From contig DASSRQ010000207.1 in assembly GCA_035701665.1 (NCBI GenBank), forward strand, positions 1 through 5,435: 5,435 bases of DNA. Reading direction: 5' to 3'. Of this stretch, positions 1 through 5,435 are shown piece after piece; positions within the stretch are counted from its first letter, which is position 1, and each line of letters starts with the position of its first letter. The notes under the pieces were generated by a model, which was given only the letters and a program-made list of their open reading frames with translations, had not been told where the DNA came from and ran no database searches. Source of the stretch: DASSRQ01 sp035701665 (lineage in GTDB: Bacteria > Vulcanimicrobiota > Vulcanimicrobiia > Vulcanimicrobiales > Vulcanimicrobiaceae). A program made the position numbers and the translations under genes.

Positions 1-249
1 AAGCGTCACGATAAGTCCGGCGACGATATTCGCGATGCGGTTCGCCCGAAAGGGCAGCAGCCGGCTGGCCACGATCATGGCGATCGGTATCTCCATCAAG
101 ACGGCCGAGCCCATCAGCGCCCATTGCGAAAGACCGCCGAATGCATGCCGCGTGCTGACGATCGCGAACAGAGCGACGACGTCCGCGTACAGGTAATTCA
201 ACAAAGCGAAGATCCAAAAGAGCGACAACCGCGCTTTTATATCATGCAT
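1..249 (-). CDS. DUF6326-like small integral membrane protein, N-terminal part (cut by left edge)
   Basis: Reading leftward from ATG at 249, 83 codons stay open to the window edge, so the C-terminus is missing. The protein begins MHDIKARLSLFWIFALLNYL. Two hydrophobic spans are visible at about residues 8-31 and 43-65, and a third begins near residue 72. The first span, with W12, N18, Y19, L20 and D23, resembles the start of the DUF6326 family, recognised from memory. Those proteins are roughly 140 residues with about four spans, so some 55-60 residues would lie outside the window. No biochemical role is established and no catalytic motif is seen. The start is firm: a stop (TAG) lies four codons upstream in frame, no other start codon intervenes, and AGGCGG (255-260) sits 5 bases upstream. 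A short leader frame overlaps this start and may couple its translation. Membrane location is confident; family assignment is moderate. Confidence 0.72.
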   Translation of the reverse strand, partial: MHDIKARLSLFWIFALLNYLYADVVALFAIVSTRHAFGGLSQWALMGSAVLMEIPIAMIVASRLLPFRANRIANIVAGLIVTL

Positions 250-293
250 AGAAGCCGCCTATCTCGCGCTTCCCCTGAAGCAATACGTGTCAT
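237..293 (-). CDS. 18-codon leader peptide overlapping the membrane-protein start
   Basis: On the minus strand GGAGGA (299-304) lies 5 bases before an ATG at 293. The frame runs 18 codons (MTRIASGEARDRRLLCMI) to a TAA at 237-239. Its last codons overlap the first 13 bases of the membrane-protein gene in another frame. Its ribosome binding site is closer to consensus than that of the main gene. A ribosome finishing the leader would stop just past the main start at 249, the usual geometry for translational coupling. The peptide is arginine-rich and resembles nothing I know, so the act of translation may matter more than the product. It could also be chance. No homology evidence is available here. 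Confidence 0.4.
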   Translation of the reverse strand: MTRIASGEARDRRLLCMI

Positions 294-328
294 CTGCGTC
301 CTCCAAAAAAGTGGACCCGCCGAGCTAA

Positions 329-357
329 AGTATGCGCCGGCCGGGCAAGCGCGACAA
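329..357 (-). promoter_or_regulatory. Candidate sigma-70 promoter for the leader and membrane-protein gene
   Basis: On the minus strand TTGTCG (352-357, 4 of 6 to the -35 consensus) is followed after exactly 17 bases by CATACT (329-334, 4 of 6 to the -10 consensus). Transcription would begin near 322, about 18 bases before the leader's GGAGGA. Position and spacing fit, but each hexamer is only a partial match. Confidence 0.4.
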
Positions 358-622
358 TCGCCACAGGTTAACGCGATGCACTTTTTCCGGCATATCTCGG
401 GCCGCCGGTTTAAGCAAAGTTGTAGTCGTCACAAACTGCGGCGGAATGCGATATGAAAATAATAATGCACCACTAATGAAATAGTTGACAGGGCGCTCGC
501 TAACACGAACAGCTCCGTGCTATCACCGAAGCCCGCCCGAAGCGACAGCGAAAAAGTCTTTAAATAAAAGCATTTTTTCAATAAGAGCCGTTTAACGCTA
601 AAACATGGACGCTAGTGCGAGG

Positions 623-628
623 TATTAT
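623..628 (+). promoter_or_regulatory. Possible -10 element for the regulator operon
   Basis: TATTAT differs from the -10 consensus at one base. It would start transcription near 635, immediately before the small hairpin at 637-650 and about 26 bases before the TTG start. The matching -35 window (around 600-605, AAAACA) is poor, so an activator-dependent promoter or chance are both possible. Confidence 0.25.
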
Positions 629-636
629 TAACAGAA

Positions 637-650
637 CCTCCGGATGGAGG
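637..650 (+). promoter_or_regulatory. Hairpin masking the regulator's ribosome binding site
   Basis: CCTCC (637-641) and GGAGG (646-650) are perfect complements separated by the four bases GGAT. The GGAGG is the only Shine-Dalgarno-like sequence before the TTG start at 661, lying 10 bases upstream. Folded RNA would hide it, reducing translation of the regulator. The stem is five mostly G-C pairs with a minimal loop. Confidence 0.45.
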
Positions 651-660
651 CACGATTTCG

Positions 661-1257
661 TTGAATTTTTTGGCAATACGGTTTTTCACCGGGCAAATCG
701 TCGCACGAGGACAGCCGGTCGTCGTTCCCGACAAAGAGGCGCAGCTGCTGTTCACGATTGCAGCCGCGCAGCCGGCAATCTGCGCGGACCGGATAGTAGA
801 GCGGCTCTGGCCTGACGTCGACGGAGACGCCGCGCATAACTCGTTTCACGTCTGCTTATACCGGCTGCGCCGGCATCTCGATGCCGGGCCTTTGGTCAAG
901 CACGTCGGCCGCAATTACATTCTTTGCGACGAGATCGACGTCGATCTGCAGCGCGTGCGCCAACATTTAGACACAGCATTGCGCGCGACCAACATTACCG
1001 AACATTATTTCCGCCAAATTTCCGCGGGCCGAGCGGCGCGCGACGCGTTAGGCGGTTGGTTCGACACCTTTAACGCAACCGTCGTCGAAGCGCTTGCGGC
1101 GTGCACTCACCGTCTGTGCGACGATGCACTTGCAGAACACGATTTCCGGCGCGCCGCCGGCTATGCCGCCGAACTGCTACACGAGCTTCCGGATGACGAA
1201 TGGTGCGTGCGCGTTCTTGCGTTGTGTAATACGCCAGTAACGGTCGCCGGCGCATAA
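661..1257 (+). CDS. SARP/BTAD-type winged-helix transcriptional regulator (TTG start)
   Basis: The 198-residue product reads as an OmpR-type winged helix followed by a short helical domain. Residues about 4-24 match the opening strands (IRFFTGQIVARGQPVVV). Residues 25-75 supply the helices, including the ERLWPDVDG turn and the SFHVCLYRLRRHL recognition helix. Residues 79-95 form the wing (LVKHVGRNYILCDEIDV). Residues 100-190 are helix-rich, like a shortened bacterial transcriptional activator (BTAD) domain. No receiver, ATPase or membrane segment is present, so the signal it reads is unknown. SARP proteins are usually about 250-270 residues, so this one is compact. TTG at 661 was chosen because an in-frame TAG lies at 613-615, no ATG or GTG start follows it, and GGAGG sits at 646-650. 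The next gene starts 20 bases downstream with its own ribosome binding site, so it probably regulates its own operon. The DNA-binding call is strong; targets are inferred. Confidence 0.75.
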   Translation: MNFLAIRFFTGQIVARGQPVVVPDKEAQLLFTIAAAQPAICADRIVERLWPDVDGDAAHNSFHVCLYRLRRHLDAGPLVKHVGRNYILCDEIDVDLQRVRQHLDTALRATNITEHYFRQISAGRAARDALGGWFDTFNATVVEALAACTHRLCDDALAEHDFRRAAGYAAELLHELPDDEWCVRVLALCNTPVTVAGA

Positions 1258-1277
1258 TCAGCACGTAGGAGGCTTAC

Positions 1278-1676
1278 ATGAAACACTCGCTATTTGGAGT
1301 AGCCGGCATTATGTGCATGGCGCTTTGTGCGCCCGCAGCGGCCCAAACCGTCAGACTGATGCCTATCGATACCGTTCAACCGCCCACTATTGTGAACGCA
1401 CGTACCTGCGCACGTCCCAATGCCGAAGCGGCCGTAGATTTCGCTCTATTCGATACTCCCACGATTGCAATGGAGCAAGGCGTCTCCGGTGTCACAACGC
1501 TGCGTATCTCACTGAACGATACGGGCGCGTTGACCGGAGCATCCCTCGTGCAGTCCAGCGGCAATATGTGGATCGACCGTTCTGCAATGAACACTGCCTA
1601 TACGTCGGCTTTCACGCCGAAGATTCAAAACTGCTCGCGCGTAGCGAGTGCGTATCTCTATCAAGTCAGTTACTAA
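1278..1676 (+). CDS. Small secreted TonB C-terminal-domain protein
   Basis: The 132-residue product starts at ATG, 5 bases after a perfect AGGAGG (1267-1272). Residues 1-22 form a signal peptide: K2 and H3, a hydrophobic core, and a likely cut after APAAA, before Q23. No lipobox is present. Residues about 67-132 resemble the TonB C-terminal fold: a VTTLRISLNDTG strand and turn, VQSSGNMWIDRSAM (residues 91-104) with the characteristic SSGN and the following acid, then a closing SAYLYQVSY strand. Classical TonB carries an inner-membrane anchor and a proline-rich spacer; both are absent, so it probably does not transduce energy from ExbB/ExbD. C44 and C119 are the only cysteines of the mature chain and may form a disulfide. 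The role is probably periplasmic or extracellular binding, with no partner visible. It lies 20 bases after the regulator gene and is probably co-transcribed. Confidence 0.7.
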   Translation: MKHSLFGVAGIMCMALCAPAAAQTVRLMPIDTVQPPTIVNARTCARPNAEAAVDFALFDTPTIAMEQGVSGVTTLRISLNDTGALTGASLVQSSGNMWIDRSAMNTAYTSAFTPKIQNCSRVASAYLYQVSY

Positions 1677-1681
1677 ACGCG

Positions 1682-1699
1682 GCTCTGGCAACAAAGAGC
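1682..1699 (+). promoter_or_regulatory. Small hairpin in the gap before the esterase gene
   Basis: GCTCT (1682-1686) pairs perfectly with AGAGC (1695-1699) around an 8-base loop. It ends exactly where the long hairpin at 1700 begins, so the two could stack. It starts 5 bases after the stop codon of the upstream gene. The stem is short, so chance is possible. Confidence 0.35.
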
Positions 1700-1762
1700 G
1701 CAAGATGCAAGGCGCGAATAGCCTCAAATCCGGAGGGCGCGCGCATTGCATCTTGCCTTTTT
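1700..1762 (+). terminator. Long hairpin plus T-run: terminator/attenuator overlapping the esterase start
   Basis: GCAAGATGCAA (1700-1710) and TTGCATCTTGC (1746-1756) are perfect complements. After one G/A mismatch the stem continues as GCGCG (1712-1716) with CGCGC (1740-1744), giving 16 pairs in 17 positions. Inside the 23-base loop CCTC (1722-1725) can also pair with GAGG (1733-1736). The stem is followed by C and five T's (1757-1762), the layout of an intrinsic terminator. The esterase's GGAGGG (1732-1737) lies in the loop region and its TTG start (1746) in the 3' arm, so the fold would also hide the translation start. Attenuator, translational switch, or inserted palindromic repeat are the options. 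Five T's is a short run and the loop is long, so termination may be partial. Confidence 0.55.
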
Positions 1763-2876
1763 GCTGTTTATGGCATGGATTGGGACGTGGGCTTCTGCGC
1801 CCGTGTATGCCGACGACAATCAATCGTTCGAGAATGACACGCTGCGTCAAGTCGTGCACGTAAGTGTCGGCGGCACGCAGGTTCGCGTCCGGTTTACGAA
1901 CCGTTTCGGCGCAGCGCCGCTCGTCATCGGCGGCGCTTCGGTCGCGCAGCAAGACGAAGGCGCGAATGCAAAACGCGGGACGCAGCGCCGTCTGACGTTC
2001 ATGGGGTCGCGCACGGTCACGATCCCGCCGCATGCTGACGTCCTATCCGATCCCGTCCGTCTCGACGTCGTTCCCGCAAGTAACTTGTTGGTGGACACGT
2101 ATTTGCCGGATCCCACGGGCCCGGTAACGACCCACCCACTTGCCGAACAAACGAACTACTATGCTATCGGCGATCGCACCGGCGAGACCGCCGGTGCGCC
2201 ATTTGCATACAGCTACGCGAAGTGGTACTTGATCGACGCGATCGACGTCGATGCAAATGCGCGCGGCAGCGTCGTCGCGTTCGGCGATTCGATCACGGAC
2301 GGCGCCGGCGGCATCGTCGGCGCCAACGACCGCTGGCCGGATTTTCTCGCGCAGCGACTGCTCGCACTTGCCCCATCGCAGCAGCTGGGCGTGCTCAATG
2401 CGGGCATCTCCGGCAACCGCATTCTGCTCACGCAGCCCGCCTTTGGTGAGAATGCGCTTGCGCGCCTCGATGCGGACGTTCTATCGCAAAGCGGCGTGAC
2501 CGGCGCCATCGTCTACCTGGGGGTGAACGACATCCAGCAATCGCCGCATCAATACGATCCCGAACGCATCGAGCTGGGTCTGCAGCAGATCGTCGAGCGG
2601 CTGCACGAACGCGGCATCAGAGCGATCGGAGCGACGATTACGCCGTACAAAGGCTGGATGACGTACGACGACCGAGGTGAGGCTACGCGTCAAGCCGTCA
2701 ACGCGTTCATCCGGCACGGAACGCTGTTCGATGCCGTCGTAGACTTCGACGAGATCCTGCGCGACGTGCGCGATCCGCAGCGGCTTTCACCCGCGTACGA
2801 CTCCGGAGATCACCTGCATCCGAACGCGACCGCGCACCGCGCGATGGCCGCAGCGATCGATTTACGGACGCTTTAG
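1746..2876 (+). CDS. Secreted SGNH/GDSL-family esterase, XynE-like
   Basis: The 376-residue product has an N-terminal beta-rich domain (about 11-165) and a C-terminal SGNH hydrolase domain (about 174-376). All four blocks are present: FGDSITDG with nucleophile S182, NAGISGNR with G220, LGVND with N261, and DHLHPN with D355 and H358 of the triad. The order WIGTWASAP, TLRQVVHVSVGG, RVRFTNRFG, then ANDRWPDFLAQRL is typical of XynE-like secreted acyl hydrolases, which remove ester-linked groups, often acetyl, from carbohydrates or lipids. The substrate here is unknown. TTG at 1746 is 8 bases after GGAGGG (1732-1737), and an in-frame stop at 1719-1721 limits upstream choices. The N-terminus is hydrophobic (LAFLLFMAWIG) but has no lysine or arginine, and the WIGTWA motif, normally in the mature protein, falls inside the apparent signal sequence. 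The start may therefore have been altered. The stop overlaps the convergent uvrA-like gene by four bases. Confidence 0.85.
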   Translation: MHLAFLLFMAWIGTWASAPVYADDNQSFENDTLRQVVHVSVGGTQVRVRFTNRFGAAPLVIGGASVAQQDEGANAKRGTQRRLTFMGSRTVTIPPHADVLSDPVRLDVVPASNLLVDTYLPDPTGPVTTHPLAEQTNYYAIGDRTGETAGAPFAYSYAKWYLIDAIDVDANARGSVVAFGDSITDGAGGIVGANDRWPDFLAQRLLALAPSQQLGVLNAGISGNRILLTQPAFGENALARLDADVLSQSGVTGAIVYLGVNDIQQSPHQYDPERIELGLQQIVERLHERGIRAIGATITPYKGWMTYDDRGEATRQAVNAFIRHGTLFDAVVDFDEILRDVRDPQRLSPAYDSGDHLHPNATAHRAMAAAIDLRTL

Positions 2877-5386
2877 CCCGACCGCGCTAAGGAGCGCGCA
2901 AGATACGGAGCCGTCCGGCTTTGCTTCGAACGCGCGACCTCGTGCGGCGTACCTTCGGCGACAATCGATCCGCCTTTGACGCCGGCGCCCGGGCCGACGT
3001 CGATCACCCAATCGCTCGCGGCGATGACGTGCATCTCGTGCTCGACGGCTACGACCGTATTCCCGGCGTCTACCAAGCCGTTGAGTTGCGCAACGAGTTT
3101 CTCGACGTCGAACGGATGCAGCCCGGTGGTCGGCTCATCGAGAATGTACAACGTATCGCCGCGCTGCGGCCGCTGCAACTCCGTCGCCAGCTTCACGCGC
3201 TGGGCCTCGCCGCCCGACAACTCCGTTGCCGATTGCCCTAACCGCAAGTACCCCAGGCCGACTTGCGCAAGTACGTCGAGCGACCGCCGCACGGGCGCGT
3301 CGTCCGCAAAGAATGCACGTGCGGCATCGACGGTGAGATTTAACACGTCGGCGATGCTCTTGTCCCGGTATTTTACTTTCAGCGTTTCGGCATTATAACG
3401 CGACCCGTGGCACTCCGAGCACGGGGCATACACGCTCGGCAAAAACAACAGCTCGACCATCACGAAGCCTTCGCCTTTACAGACCGGACAGCGCCCTTTT
3501 GCGACGTTGAACGAGAACCGTCCCGCATCGTATCGTTTGTTGCGCGCAGCCTTCGTTTCGGCGAAGATCTTTCGCACGGCGTCGAACAAACCGGTGTACG
3601 TAGCCAGATTCGACCGCGGCGTGCGTCCGATTGGTTTCTGATCCACGACGACGACGCGCTTGATCCACTCCATACCGCGCGCGATGCTTCCACCGGTAGG
3701 CGTAACCGGTGCGCGTTGCAGCAGATCGCCGTCCTCTTCATGCTCGCGCTGCACGCCGAGTCTCGCCGAAACGATCTCCACGAGGGCTTGACTGACCAAA
3801 CTCGACTTTCCGGATCCGGAAACGCCCGTGACGCTCGTGAACGTTCCGATGGGAAACGCGACGTCCAGATCCTGCAAGTTGTTGCGCGTCACGCCTTGCA
3901 GTTCGAGCCAGCCTTTCGGCGAGCGCGCAGCACGTTTCTGCGCAGTGCCGTTCTCGTGCAGATACCGGCGCGTTTGCGACGCCTCGACTTTTTTCAACCC
4001 GCCGGGCGGCCCACTGTAAAGCACCTCGCCGCCGCGTTCGCCCGCGGCCGGACCGATGTCGACGATCCAGTCGGCGTGCCGGATCACGTCGAGATCGTGT
4101 TCGACGACGAACAGGGTGTTGCCGGATGCGCGCAGCCGATCGAGGGCACGCAGCAGCGCCTCGGTATCGGATGGATGCAGCCCCGCCGACGGCTCGTCGA
4201 GAACGTACACGACGCCGAAGAGATTCGAACGCACTTGCGTCGCTAATCGCAGACGCTGCAGCTCACCCGGCGAGAGCGTCGGCGTGCTGCGCTCGAGCGC
4301 GATGTATCCCAGGCCGAGATCCAGCAAGATGTCCAAACGCGCAAGCAGGTCGCCCGCAATGCGTGCAATGACGAGCGCCTTCTCGGGATGATCGTGCGCC
4401 GCTTTCCGTACGAGCGTCCCTTTCGCATCGGCATAAGGCGCGAACGTTTCGCTCAGCTGTTCTAAAGGAAGCCGCGCCATCTCGGCAATGTCGAGCCCGG
4501 CAAATGTTACCGAAAGCGACTCGCGCCGCAGACGCTTCCCATGACAAAGCGGGCATTCGATGCTTTCCAAAAACTGTTCGACGCGCTTCTTCATCAGTGC
4601 GCTCTGCGTGTTGGCGAATGTCTCCAGCACGTAGCGCTTTGCGCTGCTGAACGTACCGTGATAGCTCGGCTCTTCTTTGCGCTTGAGCGCGCGCCGCGTC
4701 TCTGCCGGCGTATATCCTGCGTACACCGGCACCGTCGGCTGCTCGTCGGTGTACAGCAGCCAGTCGCGGTCCTTTTTCGGCAAGTCGCGCCACGGCTTGT
4801 CGACGTCGATGCCTAGCGTCACCGCGATATCGCGCAGATTTTGACCGTGCCACGCCGGCGGCCACGAAGCGATCGCGCGTTCGCGGATCGTCAGCGACGG
4901 ATCGGGCACCATCAACCGTTCCGAGACGTCGTACATGCGCCCCAGGCCATGACAGCGCGGACATGCGCCGGCGGGCGTGTTCGGCGAAAACGACTCCGCT
5001 TCCAGATGCTCTTGTTTTGGCGGATAGCTTCCCGCACGCGAATACAGCATGCGCAGCAGGTTCGAAAGCGTCGTTACGCTCCCGACCGACGAGCGCGTTG
5101 TCGGCGAGCCGCGCTGCTGCTGCAGTGCAACGGCCGGCGGCAGCCCATCGATCTCGTCGACGTCCGGCACGGCCATTTGATGAAACAGCCGCCGCGCATA
5201 CGGCGAAACGGATTCGAGGTAGCGGCGCTGCGCTTCTGCATACAGCGTGCTGAAAGCAAGCGACGATTTGCCGGATCCGGAGACGCCCGTAAAGACGACG
5301 AGCGCTTCGCGCGGGACGTCCACGTCAATATTTTTCAAGTTGTGCTCGCGCGCGCCGCGCACGCGGACTTGGCCGTCGCCGTTCAT
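2873..5386 (-). CDS. Class II UvrA (UvrA2/DrrC-like) ABC-type DNA-damage protein
   Basis: The 837-residue protein carries two ABC cassettes as in UvrA, the damage sensor of nucleotide excision repair. Half one: Walker A GVSGSGKSS (34-42), CPRCHG (142-147), CPLCHG (278-283), signature LSPGELQR (371-378), Walker B YVLDEPSAGLHP (394-405), H-loop H430. Half two: Walker A (521-529), a C-x2-C-x19-C-x2-C zinc module (C633, C636, C656, C659), signature LSGGEAQR (723-730), Walker B with ILDEPTTGLHP (748-758), H-loop H783. Canonical UvrA has about 940 residues. Here the UvrB-binding segment and the first CxxC before FSFNNPAGAC are missing: SRAGSYPPK leads straight to FSPNTPAGACPRC. That is the class II pattern, known from Deinococcus UvrA2 and the daunorubicin-resistance protein DrrC. 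ATG at 5386 fits the family start (VRGAREHNLKNI at residues 9-20), but no in-frame stop separates it from the right edge and the nearest GGAGG is 17 bases away. Confidence 0.92.
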   Translation of the reverse strand: MNGDGQVRVRGAREHNLKNIDVDVPREALVVFTGVSGSGKSSLAFSTLYAEAQRRYLESVSPYARRLFHQMAVPDVDEIDGLPPAVALQQQRGSPTTRSSVGSVTTLSNLLRMLYSRAGSYPPKQEHLEAESFSPNTPAGACPRCHGLGRMYDVSERLMVPDPSLTIRERAIASWPPAWHGQNLRDIAVTLGIDVDKPWRDLPKKDRDWLLYTDEQPTVPVYAGYTPAETRRALKRKEEPSYHGTFSSAKRYVLETFANTQSALMKKRVEQFLESIECPLCHGKRLRRESLSVTFAGLDIAEMARLPLEQLSETFAPYADAKGTLVRKAAHDHPEKALVIARIAGDLLARLDILLDLGLGYIALERSTPTLSPGELQRLRLATQVRSNLFGVVYVLDEPSAGLHPSDTEALLRALDRLRASGNTLFVVEHDLDVIRHADWIVDIGPAAGERGGEVLYSGPPGGLKKVEASQTRRYLHENGTAQKRAARSPKGWLELQGVTRNNLQDLDVAFPIGTFTSVTGVSGSGKSSLVSQALVEIVSARLGVQREHEEDGDLLQRAPVTPTGGSIARGMEWIKRVVVVDQKPIGRTPRSNLATYTGLFDAVRKIFAETKAARNKRYDAGRFSFNVAKGRCPVCKGEGFVMVELLFLPSVYAPCSECHGSRYNAETLKVKYRDKSIADVLNLTVDAARAFFADDAPVRRSLDVLAQVGLGYLRLGQSATELSGGEAQRVKLATELQRPQRGDTLYILDEPTTGLHPFDVEKLVAQLNGLVDAGNTVVAVEHEMHVIAASDWVIDVGPGAGVKGGSIVAEGTPHEVARSKQSRTAPYLARSLARSG

Positions 5387-5435
5387 CCCAGGGTTGTTCC
5401 CCGCCTCCGTGAACTTGCAGCTGCGAATGATACAC

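Larger units (their letters stand above)
250..660. other. Divergent intergenic region
   Basis: This stretch separates the leftward membrane-protein gene from the rightward operon. Its left third holds the leader peptide and candidate promoter described separately. The part from about 440 to 630 is clearly richer in A and T than the flanking genes, as expected for a promoter region. A consensus TTGACA at 485-490 has no convincing -10 at 16-18 bases. A TATTAT at 623-628 has no good -35. I see no RNA gene, no tandem repeats and no persuasive long coding frame here; open frames on the plus strand lack start signals and family features. Confidence 0.6.

Noticed and set aside
124..456. Plus-strand frame of 110 codons at the left
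   Set aside because: It overlaps the membrane-protein coding sequence on the other strand, whose translation gives clean membrane spans. This frame has no start signal and no domain.
485..490. Perfect TTGACA as a -35 element for the regulator operon
   Set aside because: No acceptable -10 is found at 16-18 bases (508-513 reads AACAGC), and it lies about 170 bases before the start.
550..579. A-run and T-run (GAAAAAG ... TTTTTTC) as a terminator
   Set aside because: The possible stem is almost entirely A-T with a loop of about 17 bases, and no gene ends nearby on either strand.
1770..1772. ATG as the true start of the GDSL esterase
   Set aside because: No ribosome binding site precedes it, and starting there would delete most of the hydrophobic export segment. 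The TTG at 1746 has GGAGGG at 8 bases.
1313..1837. Plus-strand frame of 174 codons spanning the TonB-C and esterase boundary
   Set aside because: It runs out of frame across a gene with a perfect ribosome binding site, signal peptide and family motifs. The product is arginine-rich and low in hydrophobic structure, typical of a shadow frame.
1509..2033. Minus-strand frame of 174 codons across the same boundary
   Set aside because: It is antisense to two supported genes and the long hairpin, with no start signal or family resemblance.
2883..2898. Hairpin CGCGCT-AAGG-AGCGCG as a terminator for the esterase gene
   Set aside because: It has no T-run on either strand and lies in the coding sequence of the last uvrA residues (RSLARSG), where GC-rich repeats arise by chance.
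3407..4246. Long open frame on the plus strand opposite the uvrA-like gene
   Set aside because: It is the complement of conserved UvrA coding sequence, has no ribosome binding site and no recognisable domain. High GC produces such antisense frames.

Overview
The window is moderately GC-rich bacterial chromosomal DNA carrying five protein genes (one cut by the left edge), one probable leader peptide and several structured leader regions. I see no mobile element, CRISPR array, tRNA or rRNA. A stand-alone SARP/BTAD-type regulator next to a small secreted TonB-C protein with a cysteine pair, plus an XynE-like GDSL hydrolase, suggests Eremiobacterota (WPS-2/Vulcanimicrobium-like). That placement is an inference from remembered family content and needs a search.

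Layout. Positions 1-249 (minus) hold the N-terminal part of a small multi-span membrane protein resembling DUF6326. It is preceded by an 18-codon leader reading frame with a strong ribosome binding site and a plausible sigma-70 promoter. Positions 250-660 are a divergent intergenic region, AT-rich on its right side. From 661 to 2876 (plus) there is a probable operon: a winged-helix regulator (TTG start), a secreted TonB-C-domain protein, and an SGNH/GDSL esterase. Positions 2873-5386 (minus) hold a class II UvrA, converging on the esterase gene with a 4-base overlap of the two stop codons.

How it may work together. The regulator probably controls its own operon, whose two other products carry export signals. 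The esterase would act on acylated or acetylated substrates in the envelope or outside the cell. The UvrA paralogue is a separate DNA-damage or drug-tolerance function and is unlikely to share regulation with the operon.

The least ordinary signals are in the RNA leaders rather than the proteins. The regulator's Shine-Dalgarno sequence is exactly mirrored by an upstream anti-Shine-Dalgarno (637-650). The 69-base gap before the esterase is almost entirely folded: a small hairpin at 1682-1699, then a long near-perfect hairpin at 1700-1756 with a T-run. The long hairpin contains the esterase's ribosome binding site and its probable TTG start. These suggest attenuation or translational control, but all are sequence-level inferences.
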